From Gammaproteobacteria bacterium (GTDB lineage: Bacteria > Pseudomonadota > Gammaproteobacteria > DSM-16500), in the NCBI GenBank assembly GCA_021324335.1, contig JAJPJH010000076.1, positions 1 through 47,848 of the forward strand: a stretch of 47,848 nt of DNA, read 5' to 3'. Below are positions 34,998 to 44,183 of the stretch, one piece after another. The notes beneath the pieces were generated by a model. It ran no database searches and was not told the DNA's origin. It saw nothing but the letters and a program-made list of their open reading frames with translations. A program made the translations under genes and the position numbers. How positions within the stretch are numbered: position 1 is the stretch's first letter; each line of letters opens with the position of its first letter.

Positions 34998-35651
34998 ATG
35001 GAATTATCAATCATTCAAAAAATCGCCGTATGGGCCATCCCCATTCTCTTCGCTATCAGCCTCCATGAAGTTGCACATGGGTGGGTTGCCTCTTTTTTTG
35101 GCGATAAAACAGCTAAATTTGCTGGTCGTCTTAGTTTGAATCCGTTAAAGCATATCGATTTAATCGGAACGATTATCATTCCCTTGTTTATGCTCATCGT
35201 GAGTAATTTTATTTTCGGCTGGGCAAAACCAGTCCCGATTGATGCAAGAAATATGCGCCATCCACGCCGTGATATGGCGTTTGTTGCCTTGGCAGGCCCG
35301 CTGGCAAATCTTCTCATGGCATTTGCTTGGGGTGGTATCGCTAAAATAGGGATGCTGTTGGACAATGGTGGCAATCACTGGTTGGGGGTGCCGCTGCTTT
35401 ATATGGGCGGTGCGGGTATTATGATTAACGTTGTCTTGGCTATCTTAAACCTCATTCCCTTACCACCACTCGATGGTGGCAGAATTCTGCTTAGCCTTTT
35501 ACCGCCACGTCTCGCCTATCATTATAGTTTGATTGAACCTTATGGCTTTTTAATCCTCGTTTTACTACTCATGTTCGGTATCCTTTCTCTGGTCATGGGT
35601 CCGCCTGTTTATTTTCTTATCACTCTTATCGGTAATATATTTGGTCTTTGA
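34998..35651 (+). CDS. site-2 protease family (M50) membrane protein
   Basis: From the ATG at 34998 it has 217 residues and begins MELSIIQKIAVWAIPILFA, as in the small M50/Rv-type site-2 protease group (ORF frames upstream to 34866 lack family similarity). Zinc motif HEVAH in helix 1 (about 24-28), GWAKPVPID, ALAGPLANLLMA and the third ligand region NLIPLPPLDGGRIL. It would cut substrates within the membrane; the target is unknown. The Shine-Dalgarno site is poor. Confidence 0.88.
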   Translation: MELSIIQKIAVWAIPILFAISLHEVAHGWVASFFGDKTAKFAGRLSLNPLKHIDLIGTIIIPLFMLIVSNFIFGWAKPVPIDARNMRHPRRDMAFVALAGPLANLLMAFAWGGIAKIGMLLDNGGNHWLGVPLLYMGGAGIMINVVLAILNLIPLPPLDGGRILLSLLPPRLAYHYSLIEPYGFLILVLLLMFGILSLVMGPPVYFLITLIGNIFGL

Positions 35652-35768
35652 TGTAACCTATTGATATTAAATAATATTTAAAAATTCCCTTTGCCCAATA
35701 AGGTCATAGTTTGTGCTACCATATAAGAGTAAGCTTAATAAAGAAAAAATAAAAATAAGGGCAAAGCG

Positions 35769-37499
35769 ATGGAAACGTGGACACGAAAGTTAAACATTCG
35801 TGAGATTGGCGAAACCTATCAAACACCTATTTATGTGTTTAGTGAAAAACAATTTCGCGAAAATATTGAAGCTTATTTATCCTGGTTGCATCAACCTCGC
35901 TGTATTATTTATCCCATGAAAGCCAATCCTTCTCTCGAAATATTAACCCGATTAGCAGCAATGGGAACAAGCGTAGATTGTACGAATGAATACGAAGTTT
36001 ACCTTGCTCATATTGCGGGCTTTCGCGATGAACAAATTGTTTATAATACGCCCGCGCCTAATATCCAACATATGATTTCGTTATATCAGCGTGGGGCCAC
36101 AATCATTATTGATTCCATTGATATGCTGAAAACATTCTCTCAGTTATCTCAACAAGGGGATTATCCAGGAAAATTATTCATACGCGTTAATCCTAAACAA
36201 GAAATGCACTACAAACATAGTGAATCATGGCAAGAAAAAACAGCGCATGCGAATAATACGTCAAAATTTGGCGTGCCTGAAGAAGAGCTTATGTCCTTAT
36301 TGCAACGCTATCCTATTCCTTTGCAAGGCTTACATATTCATGTCGGTACTCAAATGGATCATACTGAAACATTTGTGACAGCCGTCAAATTATTAAATGA
36401 GTTAGCAAATGAAATAAATAGCAAGCTCCATTATCATGTCCATCATATTGATTTAGGAGGAGGATTAGGTATCCCATTTACTAATGAGGGTCACTATCCT
36501 ACGATTAAAGAATTGGGTGAAGCATTAAGCCCCCATTTTCAAAATGGATTTGAGTATGCTGTTGAACCTGGACACTCACTAGTAGGTAATACGATAAGTT
36601 TAATTACTCGGATTGTAGCAATTAAAACCATGCGCGGGAAAACATGGGCAATTTGTGATGTTGGTAGTGATCAATTGATTAAAGTGACGTTTCTAAACTG
36701 GCCACATCAAATCTTACACGAAGACCATACTCCTTTACCTACTAACGGGCCAGATGCAGTCGGTGGTCCGTTATGTTTTTCAGGCGACACACTGTTACCT
36801 GCTACGAAATTAGAAGGGATGCAGGTCGGTGATTATCTACTTATCCAGCATTGTGGTGCTTATTGTTATGCGCTTTCTAATCACTTTAATGGTCGACTTT
36901 TTAGAGGCATGCTTACGCTTCAAGAAGATAATAATTTGCATATTGCAGATGAGCCAGAAGATGAAGATCTCACCTCTGCTATCACCTTCCATCATTGGGG
37001 AGATAGTGACTATGTTAATCATATGCTCATCGATCATAGCTTAGGTAAAAATAGAGTAACAGAAGGTATGCCTATTGATATGAAAAAAATTGAGCGACTA
37101 GATAGTTCTTATTTGTCTGTTCAAGAGCATAAAGATGAATTTAAAATTACGCAGGTTAAAAAAATAAATGAGTATACTTATGAGTTTATTTTTCTTGTTC
37201 ACTCTGAGGTCGATTTTGTTTCTATGCCCTTTCTAATTAGAATAGTAGGGGATGCGGCTATTATTAGTTCACTCTTATTGGCTCAGCAGGAAATCAAGGA
37301 CATACCTATTTGGAGTGATCATCTTTTGCTAACACTTCAAAAGCAGGTTGCTTCTAATCGAAATGATTTACATTGTTTAATTCAGATGAGTCCTGCTTTT
37401 GATTATAAATCATCAAAAACAAAAATGATTCATATTAAATTTACAGTAGACGAAGGATTATGTACCGGCTCTTTCCGTTTTAAATTTACGTTGAAGTAA
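35769..37499 (+). CDS. fold-III PLP decarboxylase (DapDC/ODC family) with an extra C-terminal domain
   Basis: Residues 1-405 are a DapDC/ODC-type enzyme: PLP Lys51 in YPMKANPSLE, HIHVGTQ, DLGGGLGIP, EPGHSLVG, and the tail GAYCYALSNHFN. The active-site loop is GPLCFSGD, whereas diaminopimelate decarboxylases carry CES(G/S)D; the Glu that helps to bind the substrate is Phe here, so the substrate is probably not diaminopimelate. About 170 further residues (roughly 410-576), with the HHWGDSDYVNHMLIDHSLG start and beta-rich LVHSEVDFVSMPF part, match no domain that I recognise. Eleven bp separate it from the next gene, with which it is likely co-transcribed. Confidence 0.82.
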   Translation: METWTRKLNIREIGETYQTPIYVFSEKQFRENIEAYLSWLHQPRCIIYPMKANPSLEILTRLAAMGTSVDCTNEYEVYLAHIAGFRDEQIVYNTPAPNIQHMISLYQRGATIIIDSIDMLKTFSQLSQQGDYPGKLFIRVNPKQEMHYKHSESWQEKTAHANNTSKFGVPEEELMSLLQRYPIPLQGLHIHVGTQMDHTETFVTAVKLLNELANEINSKLHYHVHHIDLGGGLGIPFTNEGHYPTIKELGEALSPHFQNGFEYAVEPGHSLVGNTISLITRIVAIKTMRGKTWAICDVGSDQLIKVTFLNWPHQILHEDHTPLPTNGPDAVGGPLCFSGDTLLPATKLEGMQVGDYLLIQHCGAYCYALSNHFNGRLFRGMLTLQEDNNLHIADEPEDEDLTSAITFHHWGDSDYVNHMLIDHSLGKNRVTEGMPIDMKKIERLDSSYLSVQEHKDEFKITQVKKINEYTYEFIFLVHSEVDFVSMPFLIRIVGDAAIISSLLLAQQEIKDIPIWSDHLLLTLQKQVASNRNDLHCLIQMSPAFDYKSSKTKMIHIKFTVDEGLCTGSFRFKFTLK

Positions 37500-37515
37500 A
37501 GTAGGATACGTGAAA

Positions 37516-39471
37516 ATGAAAAGAGATATTGCTGCACTAGTTGCTAAGGTTTCTCTATTTTCTCATCTGCCTCAATCGACCATTGATGAGTTAGTTGATT
37601 TAATGCAGGAAGTCACCGTTCAGGCAGGGCAGGATATTGTGACAGAAGGGATGCCAGTTGATAGTTTTTTTATTATTGTCAAAGGTGAAGCGAAAGTCAT
37701 TCAAAAAGGTATTATCTTAGCTGTTCTAAAACCAGGAGATTCCATTGGTTTAAGCAATAAAGGCTTATTTTCTCCCCATGGGAAGCGTACTGCTAGTGTA
37801 AATGCTGTCGCGGATTGTTTATTGCTAAAAATGGATATTATTACTTTTAAATCTTTTTTAAAAGCACATCCTGCGTTTGATAAAGATCTAGAAATAATAA
37901 TGGAGAAATTAGTCAAAGTCGATTTCATTAAACAAGTATCTTCGTTTGTACATTTAGATAACGAAGAAATTTTTCCCCTCCTAGAACAAATAAAAGAAAT
38001 TTCATTGCCGCCCCATACTCTGCTATTTAAACAAAATGACATCGCTGATTATTGTTATTTAATATTAAGCGGTCAGATTGAAATTTTTATTACGCAAGAG
38101 GATGGTTCAGAGAAAAGTCTCGCTATCCTAGAATCCCCTGATTTAGTGGGTGAAATGGCTTTATTAACCCGAAGTGTACGTAATGCTTCTGTTCGTAGTT
38201 TGGGTCATTGTTGTTTATTGGCATTAGATATTCAGTTGTTAGCTCGGTTGATTAAATCCAATAAAACATTTGCTCAATCAGTCATGGGGTTTTCACTAAA
38301 ACGTCTTCGACCTGCTAAAAATAAACATATTGTTGTATATGAGCATATTACGAAAGACGGTCAGAAGAAAGTGATGTTGCATAATACGGATATCCATCAA
38401 TATTTTCAATTAACTCCCGAAGCTTGGTTCATTTGGCAGCAAATCGATGGATTACAAACTATTCAAGATTTGGCTTTTATTTTTTTAAAGCAATACAAAG
38501 CATTTGTGCCAGATATGATTTGTGATTTGCTTTATACCTTAGCTGAAACGGGGTTCGTTAATATTCCTAGTATTGCGTTTGAATCAGAGCTACAGCCACC
38601 AAAAACACTGCTTGGAAAAATTAGAAGTACGCTCAAAAAGATTACTCACATTGATATTTCTTTTACGCATACGGATGGTTGGTTAACAAAATGTTATCAT
38701 CGTGGGGGCTTTTTATTCTTTACTTGGCCTTGCCAGTTATTTTTAATTTTATTTGGTATGTGTGGATTTTATCCTTTCTTGCATAATTATTCCCATGTTC
38801 TTCATGTTGCTCACACAATGCCTGGTTATTATTGGTTATTTCTATTATTGATTATTCCTTCTACTATTATTGTCGTTGGCTTGCATGAATTAGGCCATGC
38901 GTTTACTGCTAAAAAATTTGGCTACAAAGTGCAGCGTTTTGGCATAGGTTGGTTTGGTGCAGGCCCTATTGCTTATGCCGATACCTCGGAATTGTGGGTG
39001 GCTGAGAAGTTGCCACGGTTAATGGTGGATATAGCAGGGGTATATGTTGAAATTGTGTTGGCAAGTGGTTTTGCTTTCTTGTCGCTTTATTTAAAAAATA
39101 ATCCATGGGCTGTCTTCTTTTGGCTGATGAGCTTTTTTACTTACATCAATGCTTTTAAAAATTTAAGCCCGCTTAGAGAATATGATGGGTATGCTATTAT
39201 CATGGATGGTTTTAATTACCCGCGTTTACGGAAAAAAACAATCCAATGGTTGAAACACCGGCCTTTGAAATGGCGTAAGCCAGAAATGATTTATAGCATT
39301 AGCTGTGTGATTTATCTGATTTTATCTCCCGCTGTGATCTTCTTATATTTTCTTTCCCTGTTTCAAATAATTGGAATAAAGAGCGTGTTTGCTATTTCTA
39401 TCAGTATACTATTAGCTCTTTTTTCTGTGGGAATGGCTATACGGGGTCTTTGGAGAGAATTGCGTTCCTAA
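37516..39471 (+). CDS. two cNMP-binding domains, PqqD-like domain and M50 metalloprotease
   Basis: A 651-residue membrane protein. Order: cyclic-nucleotide-binding-like domain 1 (about 5-125), domain 2 (about 135-255; LSGQIEIFITQEDGSEKSLAILES, GEMALLTRSVRNASV), a PqqD-like segment (about 280-345; TPEAWFIWQQIDGLQTIQDLA), then a membrane peptidase M50 with HELGH in VGLHELGHAFTAKKFG and several helices (about 395-650). PqqD-like domains bind peptide leaders in RiPP pathways, and such PqqD-M50 proteins occur as transport or processing proteins. I use the ATG at 37516 (AGGA nine bases ahead); GTG at 37510 is the other choice. Its 3' end overlaps the convergent M16 gene by 4 bp. Confidence 0.85.
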   Translation: MKRDIAALVAKVSLFSHLPQSTIDELVDLMQEVTVQAGQDIVTEGMPVDSFFIIVKGEAKVIQKGIILAVLKPGDSIGLSNKGLFSPHGKRTASVNAVADCLLLKMDIITFKSFLKAHPAFDKDLEIIMEKLVKVDFIKQVSSFVHLDNEEIFPLLEQIKEISLPPHTLLFKQNDIADYCYLILSGQIEIFITQEDGSEKSLAILESPDLVGEMALLTRSVRNASVRSLGHCCLLALDIQLLARLIKSNKTFAQSVMGFSLKRLRPAKNKHIVVYEHITKDGQKKVMLHNTDIHQYFQLTPEAWFIWQQIDGLQTIQDLAFIFLKQYKAFVPDMICDLLYTLAETGFVNIPSIAFESELQPPKTLLGKIRSTLKKITHIDISFTHTDGWLTKCYHRGGFLFFTWPCQLFLILFGMCGFYPFLHNYSHVLHVAHTMPGYYWLFLLLIIPSTIIVVGLHELGHAFTAKKFGYKVQRFGIGWFGAGPIAYADTSELWVAEKLPRLMVDIAGVYVEIVLASGFAFLSLYLKNNPWAVFFWLMSFFTYINAFKNLSPLREYDGYAIIMDGFNYPRLRKKTIQWLKHRPLKWRKPEMIYSISCVIYLILSPAVIFLYFLSLFQIIGIKSVFAISISILLALFSVGMAIRGLWRELRS

Positions 39472-40721
39472 CGTTTTCCTACCCTGATGATAACAAATTG
39501 CTTAAGGTGGAACCTTTCTTCAAAGGCTTGTTGTATTTGTTTTAATGTCACCGCATTGATTTTTTCACAGTAGTGATCAAGATAGCCAAGGGGTAAATGG
39601 TAAAATCCTATTTTATACAATTGTTCCAGAATATTAGCATTGCTTGCAAAAGTGAGCGGAAAGCCACGGGTTATTTTTTTCTTAGCCGCAGCTAATTCTT
39701 TAGCGGTTGGGCCTTTATTAATAAATTCACTTAGTAATTTATTAATTAGCGCGAGGGTTTTTCTTGTCTCTGTATACCGTGTTTGAACGAGTAAATTAAA
39801 AGGACCTTTTGCTTGATAAAAAGAAAACGTTGTAAAAATGCTATACGCTAATCCATGTGTTCCACGAACAGCGTGGAATAGACGGGAAGTTAAAGAGGAG
39901 CCACCTAAAATATAATTGCCTAAGAGAAGAGGGAAAAAATAAGGATCTTCATAATTAAAACCTAACTGCCCCATCAGAATGTGGGTTTGCTCGGAAGGGA
40001 AGATAATATGTTGATTAAGGCCTATATTGTTGGCAGCGATAGGCAAAGAGATTGCAGCTTCTCCTTCTGCTAAACTGGCGGCGCATTGATGAGCGATGGC
40101 TTCTGCTTTTTTACGCGTGATATCTCCTACAATGAGAAGGAGAGCTTTTTTTCTTACATAAAATTCTTTATAAAATTGAGTGACGTCTTCTGATACTAAA
40201 GCGGTAACCGTTTCAGCATTTCCTAACACACTATGCGCATAGGGATGAGTCCCATATAAATTTTTATAAAAAGCATTTCTAGCAATAATTTCTGGCATTT
40301 GTTCTTGCTGTTGGAGAGCGCTTAATACCAGTTTTTGCATACGCAGAAAATCGTGTGGAGAAAAACTAGGAGAGCTTAAGACTTCAATAAATAAATGGAA
40401 TGCTGCATCAAAATATTTAGGCAATGTTAAGCTACGAAAACTGACCAATGCCATATCGCGGTCAGAGTTTGCAGTAAAATGCGCCCCTACCTCTTCGAAA
40501 CCGGCTGCGATCTGGTCCGCATCGTGTTGCTTAGTGCCTTGTGATAATAAGCTGTTGGTTAGCTGGGATAAGCCGTATTTTTCTTTATCATAAGCAGAAC
40601 CTGCCGCGAAAGTGACACAGATATCTACCATGGGAATTTCATGTCTTTCGACAAATAACACCGGCACTCCGCTTAAGGTTTGCCAATGTTGAATAGGTAC
40701 ATGCGTGACAATGCGTGACAT
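39468..40721 (-). CDS. M16 peptidase-like protein, zinc site lost
   Basis: A 417-residue protein with the M16 fold: FAAGSAYDKEKYGLSQL at the point where the H-x-x-E-H motif belongs, but the sequence has no His/Glu there, then the FYVRKKALLLIVGDI and GGSSLTSRLFHAVRGTHGLAYSI blocks, the latter the R/Y-containing substrate loop of M16. This is the usual composition of the non-catalytic partner in a two-chain M16 protease. It lies 1 bp after the active partner gene, so the two are co-expressed and probably heterodimeric. Confidence 0.88.
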   Translation of the reverse strand: MSRIVTHVPIQHWQTLSGVPVLFVERHEIPMVDICVTFAAGSAYDKEKYGLSQLTNSLLSQGTKQHDADQIAAGFEEVGAHFTANSDRDMALVSFRSLTLPKYFDAAFHLFIEVLSSPSFSPHDFLRMQKLVLSALQQQEQMPEIIARNAFYKNLYGTHPYAHSVLGNAETVTALVSEDVTQFYKEFYVRKKALLLIVGDITRKKAEAIAHQCAASLAEGEAAISLPIAANNIGLNQHIIFPSEQTHILMGQLGFNYEDPYFFPLLLGNYILGGSSLTSRLFHAVRGTHGLAYSIFTTFSFYQAKGPFNLLVQTRYTETRKTLALINKLLSEFINKGPTAKELAAAKKKITRGFPLTFASNANILEQLYKIGFYHLPLGYLDHYCEKINAVTLKQIQQAFEERFHLKQFVIIRVGKR

Positions 40722-40722
40722 A

Positions 40723-42003
40723 TTATTCCTTGGTTAAAGGCAATGGTTCGAGCTCTGTCGTCACTAAGTTTTTTTCAATTAGATAGCGACGAGCTACTTC
40801 CGTTATTTGTTTAGGTGTAATAGAACCAATTTGTTTATATGCTTCATCCATTTTTTTCCATGAGAAGCCAATAGCTTCTAAACTCCCAATTTCATCTGCT
40901 TGATATACAATCGAATCTCGATCATATACTCTATTTGCAATAAGCTGCGTTTTCATTCGGTTTAACTCATCTCGAGCAGGTGGTTCTTGTTGTAACTGTC
41001 GAATTTCCTCGGTAATATTTTTTTGTAATTCTGTTAAATCATGTTGAGGGGCAGGTGTGGCAGTAATCAGGAATAACCCATTTAAACGTGTAAAAGGGGA
41101 ATAACCTGTATCCACTTCAACTGCAATTTGTTTTCCTCTCACCATTTTTTTCTGCAAACGTGAACTGCCTGTCCCGGCTAACAAATAGCTGAGTAATAAT
41201 AAGGCGAATGGTTCCCATGGCTTTTTAGCCGTGGCGATCATGGGAGTAGGATAACCCATGACTAGCCAAGGTAATTTAGCGGGAATTTTCATCACCATCT
41301 TGCGAATACCGAATGATTCAATTTCATAGGGTTGTTTGATGGTGGGTAGAGGTTGTGGTTTCAAGGGACCAAAATATTTTTTTGCTAATTGATACATCTC
41401 CCGTGGATGTACATCGCCAACGATAACAGCAACAGCATTATTAGGGACATACCAACGTTGATACCAGTTTTTTAAATCATACACAGACAGTTGTTGCAAG
41501 CTATGCATCCAACCAATGATGGGATGACGATAAGGACTAGTTAAATAGGCAAGCGTTGAAAAATGTTCGTGAACGCGGTGTAGTGGGTCATCCTCCACCA
41601 CTAATCGCCTTTCTTCCATGATGACTTGAATTTCTTTTAAAAAATCTTTCTCACGCAGGCGTAAATGAACCATGCGATCCGATTCAAATTTAAAGCTATT
41701 AACTAATTGCTCTATACCGCCCAATTGATAATAGGCAGTATAGTCGCGGCCTGTATGGGCATTATGCTGACCGCCGGATTCGGTGAGTTTTTGTAAAAAT
41801 GTGTTGGCGTTATATTTCGTAGTCCCCCGGAACATCATATGTTCCAAGGCATGAGAGATACCGGTTATACCTTCATGCTCATGGCTGGAACCGACTTTGT
41901 AGTAAATTTTGAATATAGCGATAGGGGAGCGATGATCTTCCTTTACAAGCAATTTAAAGCCGTTTTTAAGGATATATTCATACACGCGATGATGGATAGC
42001 CAT
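40723..42003 (-). CDS. M16 zinc metalloprotease, catalytic subunit
   Basis: A 426-residue pitrilysin-family protein with the inverted zinc motif H51-A-L-E54-H55 in ISHALEHMMFRGT, the third ligand Glu in the EIQVIMEERRLVVEDDP stretch, and NNAVAVIVGDV. It starts with MAIHHRVYEYILKNGFKLLV and has no signal peptide, so it acts in the cytoplasm, unless exported otherwise. Partnered with the inactive copy downstream. The minus-strand order Cys-rich protein, catalytic M16, inactive M16 points towards the M50 gene. Confidence 0.92.
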   Translation of the reverse strand: MAIHHRVYEYILKNGFKLLVKEDHRSPIAIFKIYYKVGSSHEHEGITGISHALEHMMFRGTTKYNANTFLQKLTESGGQHNAHTGRDYTAYYQLGGIEQLVNSFKFESDRMVHLRLREKDFLKEIQVIMEERRLVVEDDPLHRVHEHFSTLAYLTSPYRHPIIGWMHSLQQLSVYDLKNWYQRWYVPNNAVAVIVGDVHPREMYQLAKKYFGPLKPQPLPTIKQPYEIESFGIRKMVMKIPAKLPWLVMGYPTPMIATAKKPWEPFALLLLSYLLAGTGSSRLQKKMVRGKQIAVEVDTGYSPFTRLNGLFLITATPAPQHDLTELQKNITEEIRQLQQEPPARDELNRMKTQLIANRVYDRDSIVYQADEIGSLEAIGFSWKKMDEAYKQIGSITPKQITEVARRYLIEKNLVTTELEPLPLTKE

Positions 42004-42062
42004 AAAAAACTCCCCCCCTTTTTATTATAAAGAGGAGGAATTGCGGTTCGCTAATTATTTGA

Positions 42063-42257
42063 TTAACAAGAAAAATCAAATAAGCTGCAACATTTTGATT
42101 TCTTTAACAATTCACGGCATTCGTTAACAGACATATTTTTGCATTCTTTCATTAATCTTGGATCTACATCTTCTTCCTTGATGCCGTATTTTACACAGAA
42201 AGCTTTTGGATTTTTTTGGAATTCACGAACGCAAACGTCAGTACATTTGATAACCAT
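42063..42257 (-). CDS. 64-residue Cys-rich protein, unknown
   Basis: A small protein with a very strong Shine-Dalgarno site (AGGAGG, six bases from the ATG), so surely translated. Eight Cys are spread through it (CTDVC, AFC, KEC, NEC, SKCC and a final SC). The C-terminus reads LKKSKCCSLFDFSC; the middle is charged (EEDVDPRLMKE). No signal peptide and no known family. It lies 60 bp upstream of the M16 pair on the same strand. It could be a metal-binding or disulfide-bonded peptide, or a precursor peptide of the neighbouring proteases; none is proven. Confidence 0.7.
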   Translation of the reverse strand: MVIKCTDVCVREFQKNPKAFCVKYGIKEEDVDPRLMKECKNMSVNECRELLKKSKCCSLFDFSC

Positions 42258-42372
42258 AACTTCCTCCTATTGAAATTCTTAAGGTTAGAAAAGCAATTGA
42301 TTAAATTGCATCCTTGCTTCTTATTCAGCATAGGGCTATTTAGAGGAATTTGCAAATTTTGGTTGTAAGTTG

Positions 42373-42489
42373 ATGATTTATAAAAAATATAACTTTTTCT
42401 TGGGTGCTTGGTGGGGTTCAGAGTTACCTGAAATTGGAAGCCAAGGCGTGGTATCTGAAATTTTACAAGGTAAGCGTATTGAAAGGTAA
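42373..42489 (+). pseudogene. remnant of a HigA-type helix-turn-helix antitoxin
   Basis: An ORF of 38 codons whose second half reads LPEIGSQGVVSEILQGKR, the hallmark recognition-helix part of HigA-type antitoxins (there usually DLPEIGSQGVVSEILxGKRELN). The first part of the protein and the C-terminus are missing, and no toxin gene is near. It is thus a relic at the left border of the accessory island. Confidence 0.7.
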
Positions 42490-42509
42490 AAATGTTGCAG
42501 AATTTATTA

Positions 42510-43466
42510 TCAATACTCTTTTCTAATATCGACAGGATTTAAAATAATTTTATGTTTGAAGAATAGATAACATTGCTCTAAAGCTGGTTTTATCATTTCT
42601 AAACTGTCGTAGATACCTGAGATATGAGGTGTTAAAAATATTTTGGGGTGCTTCCAAAAAGGATGCTTCACTGGTAAAGGCTCTTCATTGAAAACATCTA
42701 GATAGACTTTCTGAAACCTATTTGTGCTCAAGACAGCAAGTAAATCTTCCTCGATTAAATGCGCTCCTCTTCCAATGTTGATTAGTGCACTGTTTAACGG
42801 CATTAAATTTAAGGTTTCTGCATTTAATATACCGGTTGTTTTTTTTGTTAATGGCATCGCATTGACTAATAAGTTAATCTGCGATAAAAAAATATCTATA
42901 TCTTTTGTTTGATAAGTTTTATAGGGGAATGATTTTTCACTATTTGCAAGTCCTATTACTTCATACCCCATATTAATAAGCTTATCTGCAATATACCCGC
43001 CAACCTTACCAAGTCCCATTATCCCGATACGTTTTTCCATTATACTAAAAGGCTTTGACCGATCCCATGAACATTTATTCTGATTGCTTCGATAACGATC
43101 CATTAATAGGAAGTAATCCAACATGCAATAAATAATATACTCAAACATACGATTAATAGATGAGGGATGCACCATCCTTCCAAGCCGTACCTTACTATTG
43201 GGAAGATTAAATATCGTATCATCTACTCCAGCGTTAAGGGATAATATAAATTCCAATGCACGTAAGCTCTTTAAAGTTTCCGTAGGAGGAAAACAAGTAA
43301 TAGCATAGTCATAATCTTCCAGGCTATCATTCGATATGGAATTTTGAAATAAATCGATGCTAAATGGAAAATTTAATACATTGTTATATTCTCGAAGGGA
43401 ATCAATAATCTGATTTTTTCTATCAGTAGAAAAAATAGGCCCAAGCAAACAAATTATTTTTTTCAT
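42510..43466 (-). CDS. D-2-hydroxyacid dehydrogenase (GhrA-like)
   Basis: A 318-residue NAD(P)-dependent enzyme. Rossmann loop GIMGLGKVGGYIA (about 148), then the catalytic Arg in NIGRGAHL, Glu in the LDVFNEEPLP stretch and His in TPHISG. The overall form (N-terminal domain starting MKKIICLLGPIF, SLNAGVDD) fits the glyoxylate/hydroxypyruvate reductase A group, but substrates within this family differ. It is the last gene of the minus-strand operon, 3 bp after the VUT transporter gene, so it may act on a small acid made or taken up by the island. Confidence 0.85.
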   Translation of the reverse strand: MKKIICLLGPIFSTDRKNQIIDSLREYNNVLNFPFSIDLFQNSISNDSLEDYDYAITCFPPTETLKSLRALEFILSLNAGVDDTIFNLPNSKVRLGRMVHPSSINRMFEYIIYCMLDYFLLMDRYRSNQNKCSWDRSKPFSIMEKRIGIMGLGKVGGYIADKLINMGYEVIGLANSEKSFPYKTYQTKDIDIFLSQINLLVNAMPLTKKTTGILNAETLNLMPLNSALINIGRGAHLIEEDLLAVLSTNRFQKVYLDVFNEEPLPVKHPFWKHPKIFLTPHISGIYDSLEMIKPALEQCYLFFKHKIILNPVDIRKEY

Positions 43467-43469
43467 ATT

Positions 43470-44183
43470 CTATAATTTTATTTTAAATGGATTAAAATTG
43501 GCATTATTATCATAAATGTCAATTTCTTCGAGGTTTTTAAGATAGTTACTTAATATGTAAACAATAGGAACCGAACTAAGCTCAAAAGATAACTTATAGA
43601 AATAAGAAAGCAAATCATAGGTAAATATCTCGGACATATGTAACACACCAAATCTCGAAATCAACGAACCTATAATTTGGTATACAAAATCCCCTGTAAA
43701 AACCGAGATAATTGACCTTAGCCATAATTGCTTACCATTCCACCGTAATTTTAGTTTCGCTATAATATATTGGTTTACAATAGCTCCCGAATAGAGGGCG
43801 AAAATAAAAGCAATAAAATGTCGTGGATAGGTGCTGGCCACCATATTGAAAGCATCTTGGTTAGCTATTTGCTCTGGAAGTGGCATCAGTGTAGTAAGGT
43901 AACTATATCCCATAAAAAAGATCATGCCTACAATGCTTATTTGATTAAGTTGTCGGCATCGCTCATAACCATACACTTCGGTAATAACATTTTGGAAATA
44001 AAATAGAACAGGAACCAAATAAAAATCAACGCCTATGTAAATTTTTCCGATAAGGGGAAAATTAAAATAGGATAATCTTCCTGCAAAGGCCAGTAGAGTA
44101 ATCACGGCTCCCGTGTAAATAGAGCAGAATAAGGGATAGACGCGTAATGGAGTATGAATTTTTTTTGCATCGAATATTTTCAT
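43470..44183 (-). CDS. VUT-family transporter (YhhQ / queuosine-precursor transporter type)
   Basis: A 237-residue inner-membrane protein with about six helices and the VUT hallmark NVITEVYGYERCRQL, followed by hydrophobic segments and the FTGDFVYQIIGS stretch. The characterised E. coli YhhQ takes up preQ0/preQ1, the precursors of queuosine. Substrate of this copy is unproven, as it lies with a hydroxyacid dehydrogenase and a repressor, not with queuosine genes. Its start overlaps the upstream gene by 4 bp. Confidence 0.82.
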   Translation of the reverse strand: MKIFDAKKIHTPLRVYPLFCSIYTGAVITLLAFAGRLSYFNFPLIGKIYIGVDFYLVPVLFYFQNVITEVYGYERCRQLNQISIVGMIFFMGYSYLTTLMPLPEQIANQDAFNMVASTYPRHFIAFIFALYSGAIVNQYIIAKLKLRWNGKQLWLRSIISVFTGDFVYQIIGSLISRFGVLHMSEIFTYDLLSYFYKLSFELSSVPIVYILSNYLKNLEEIDIYDNNANFNPFKIKL

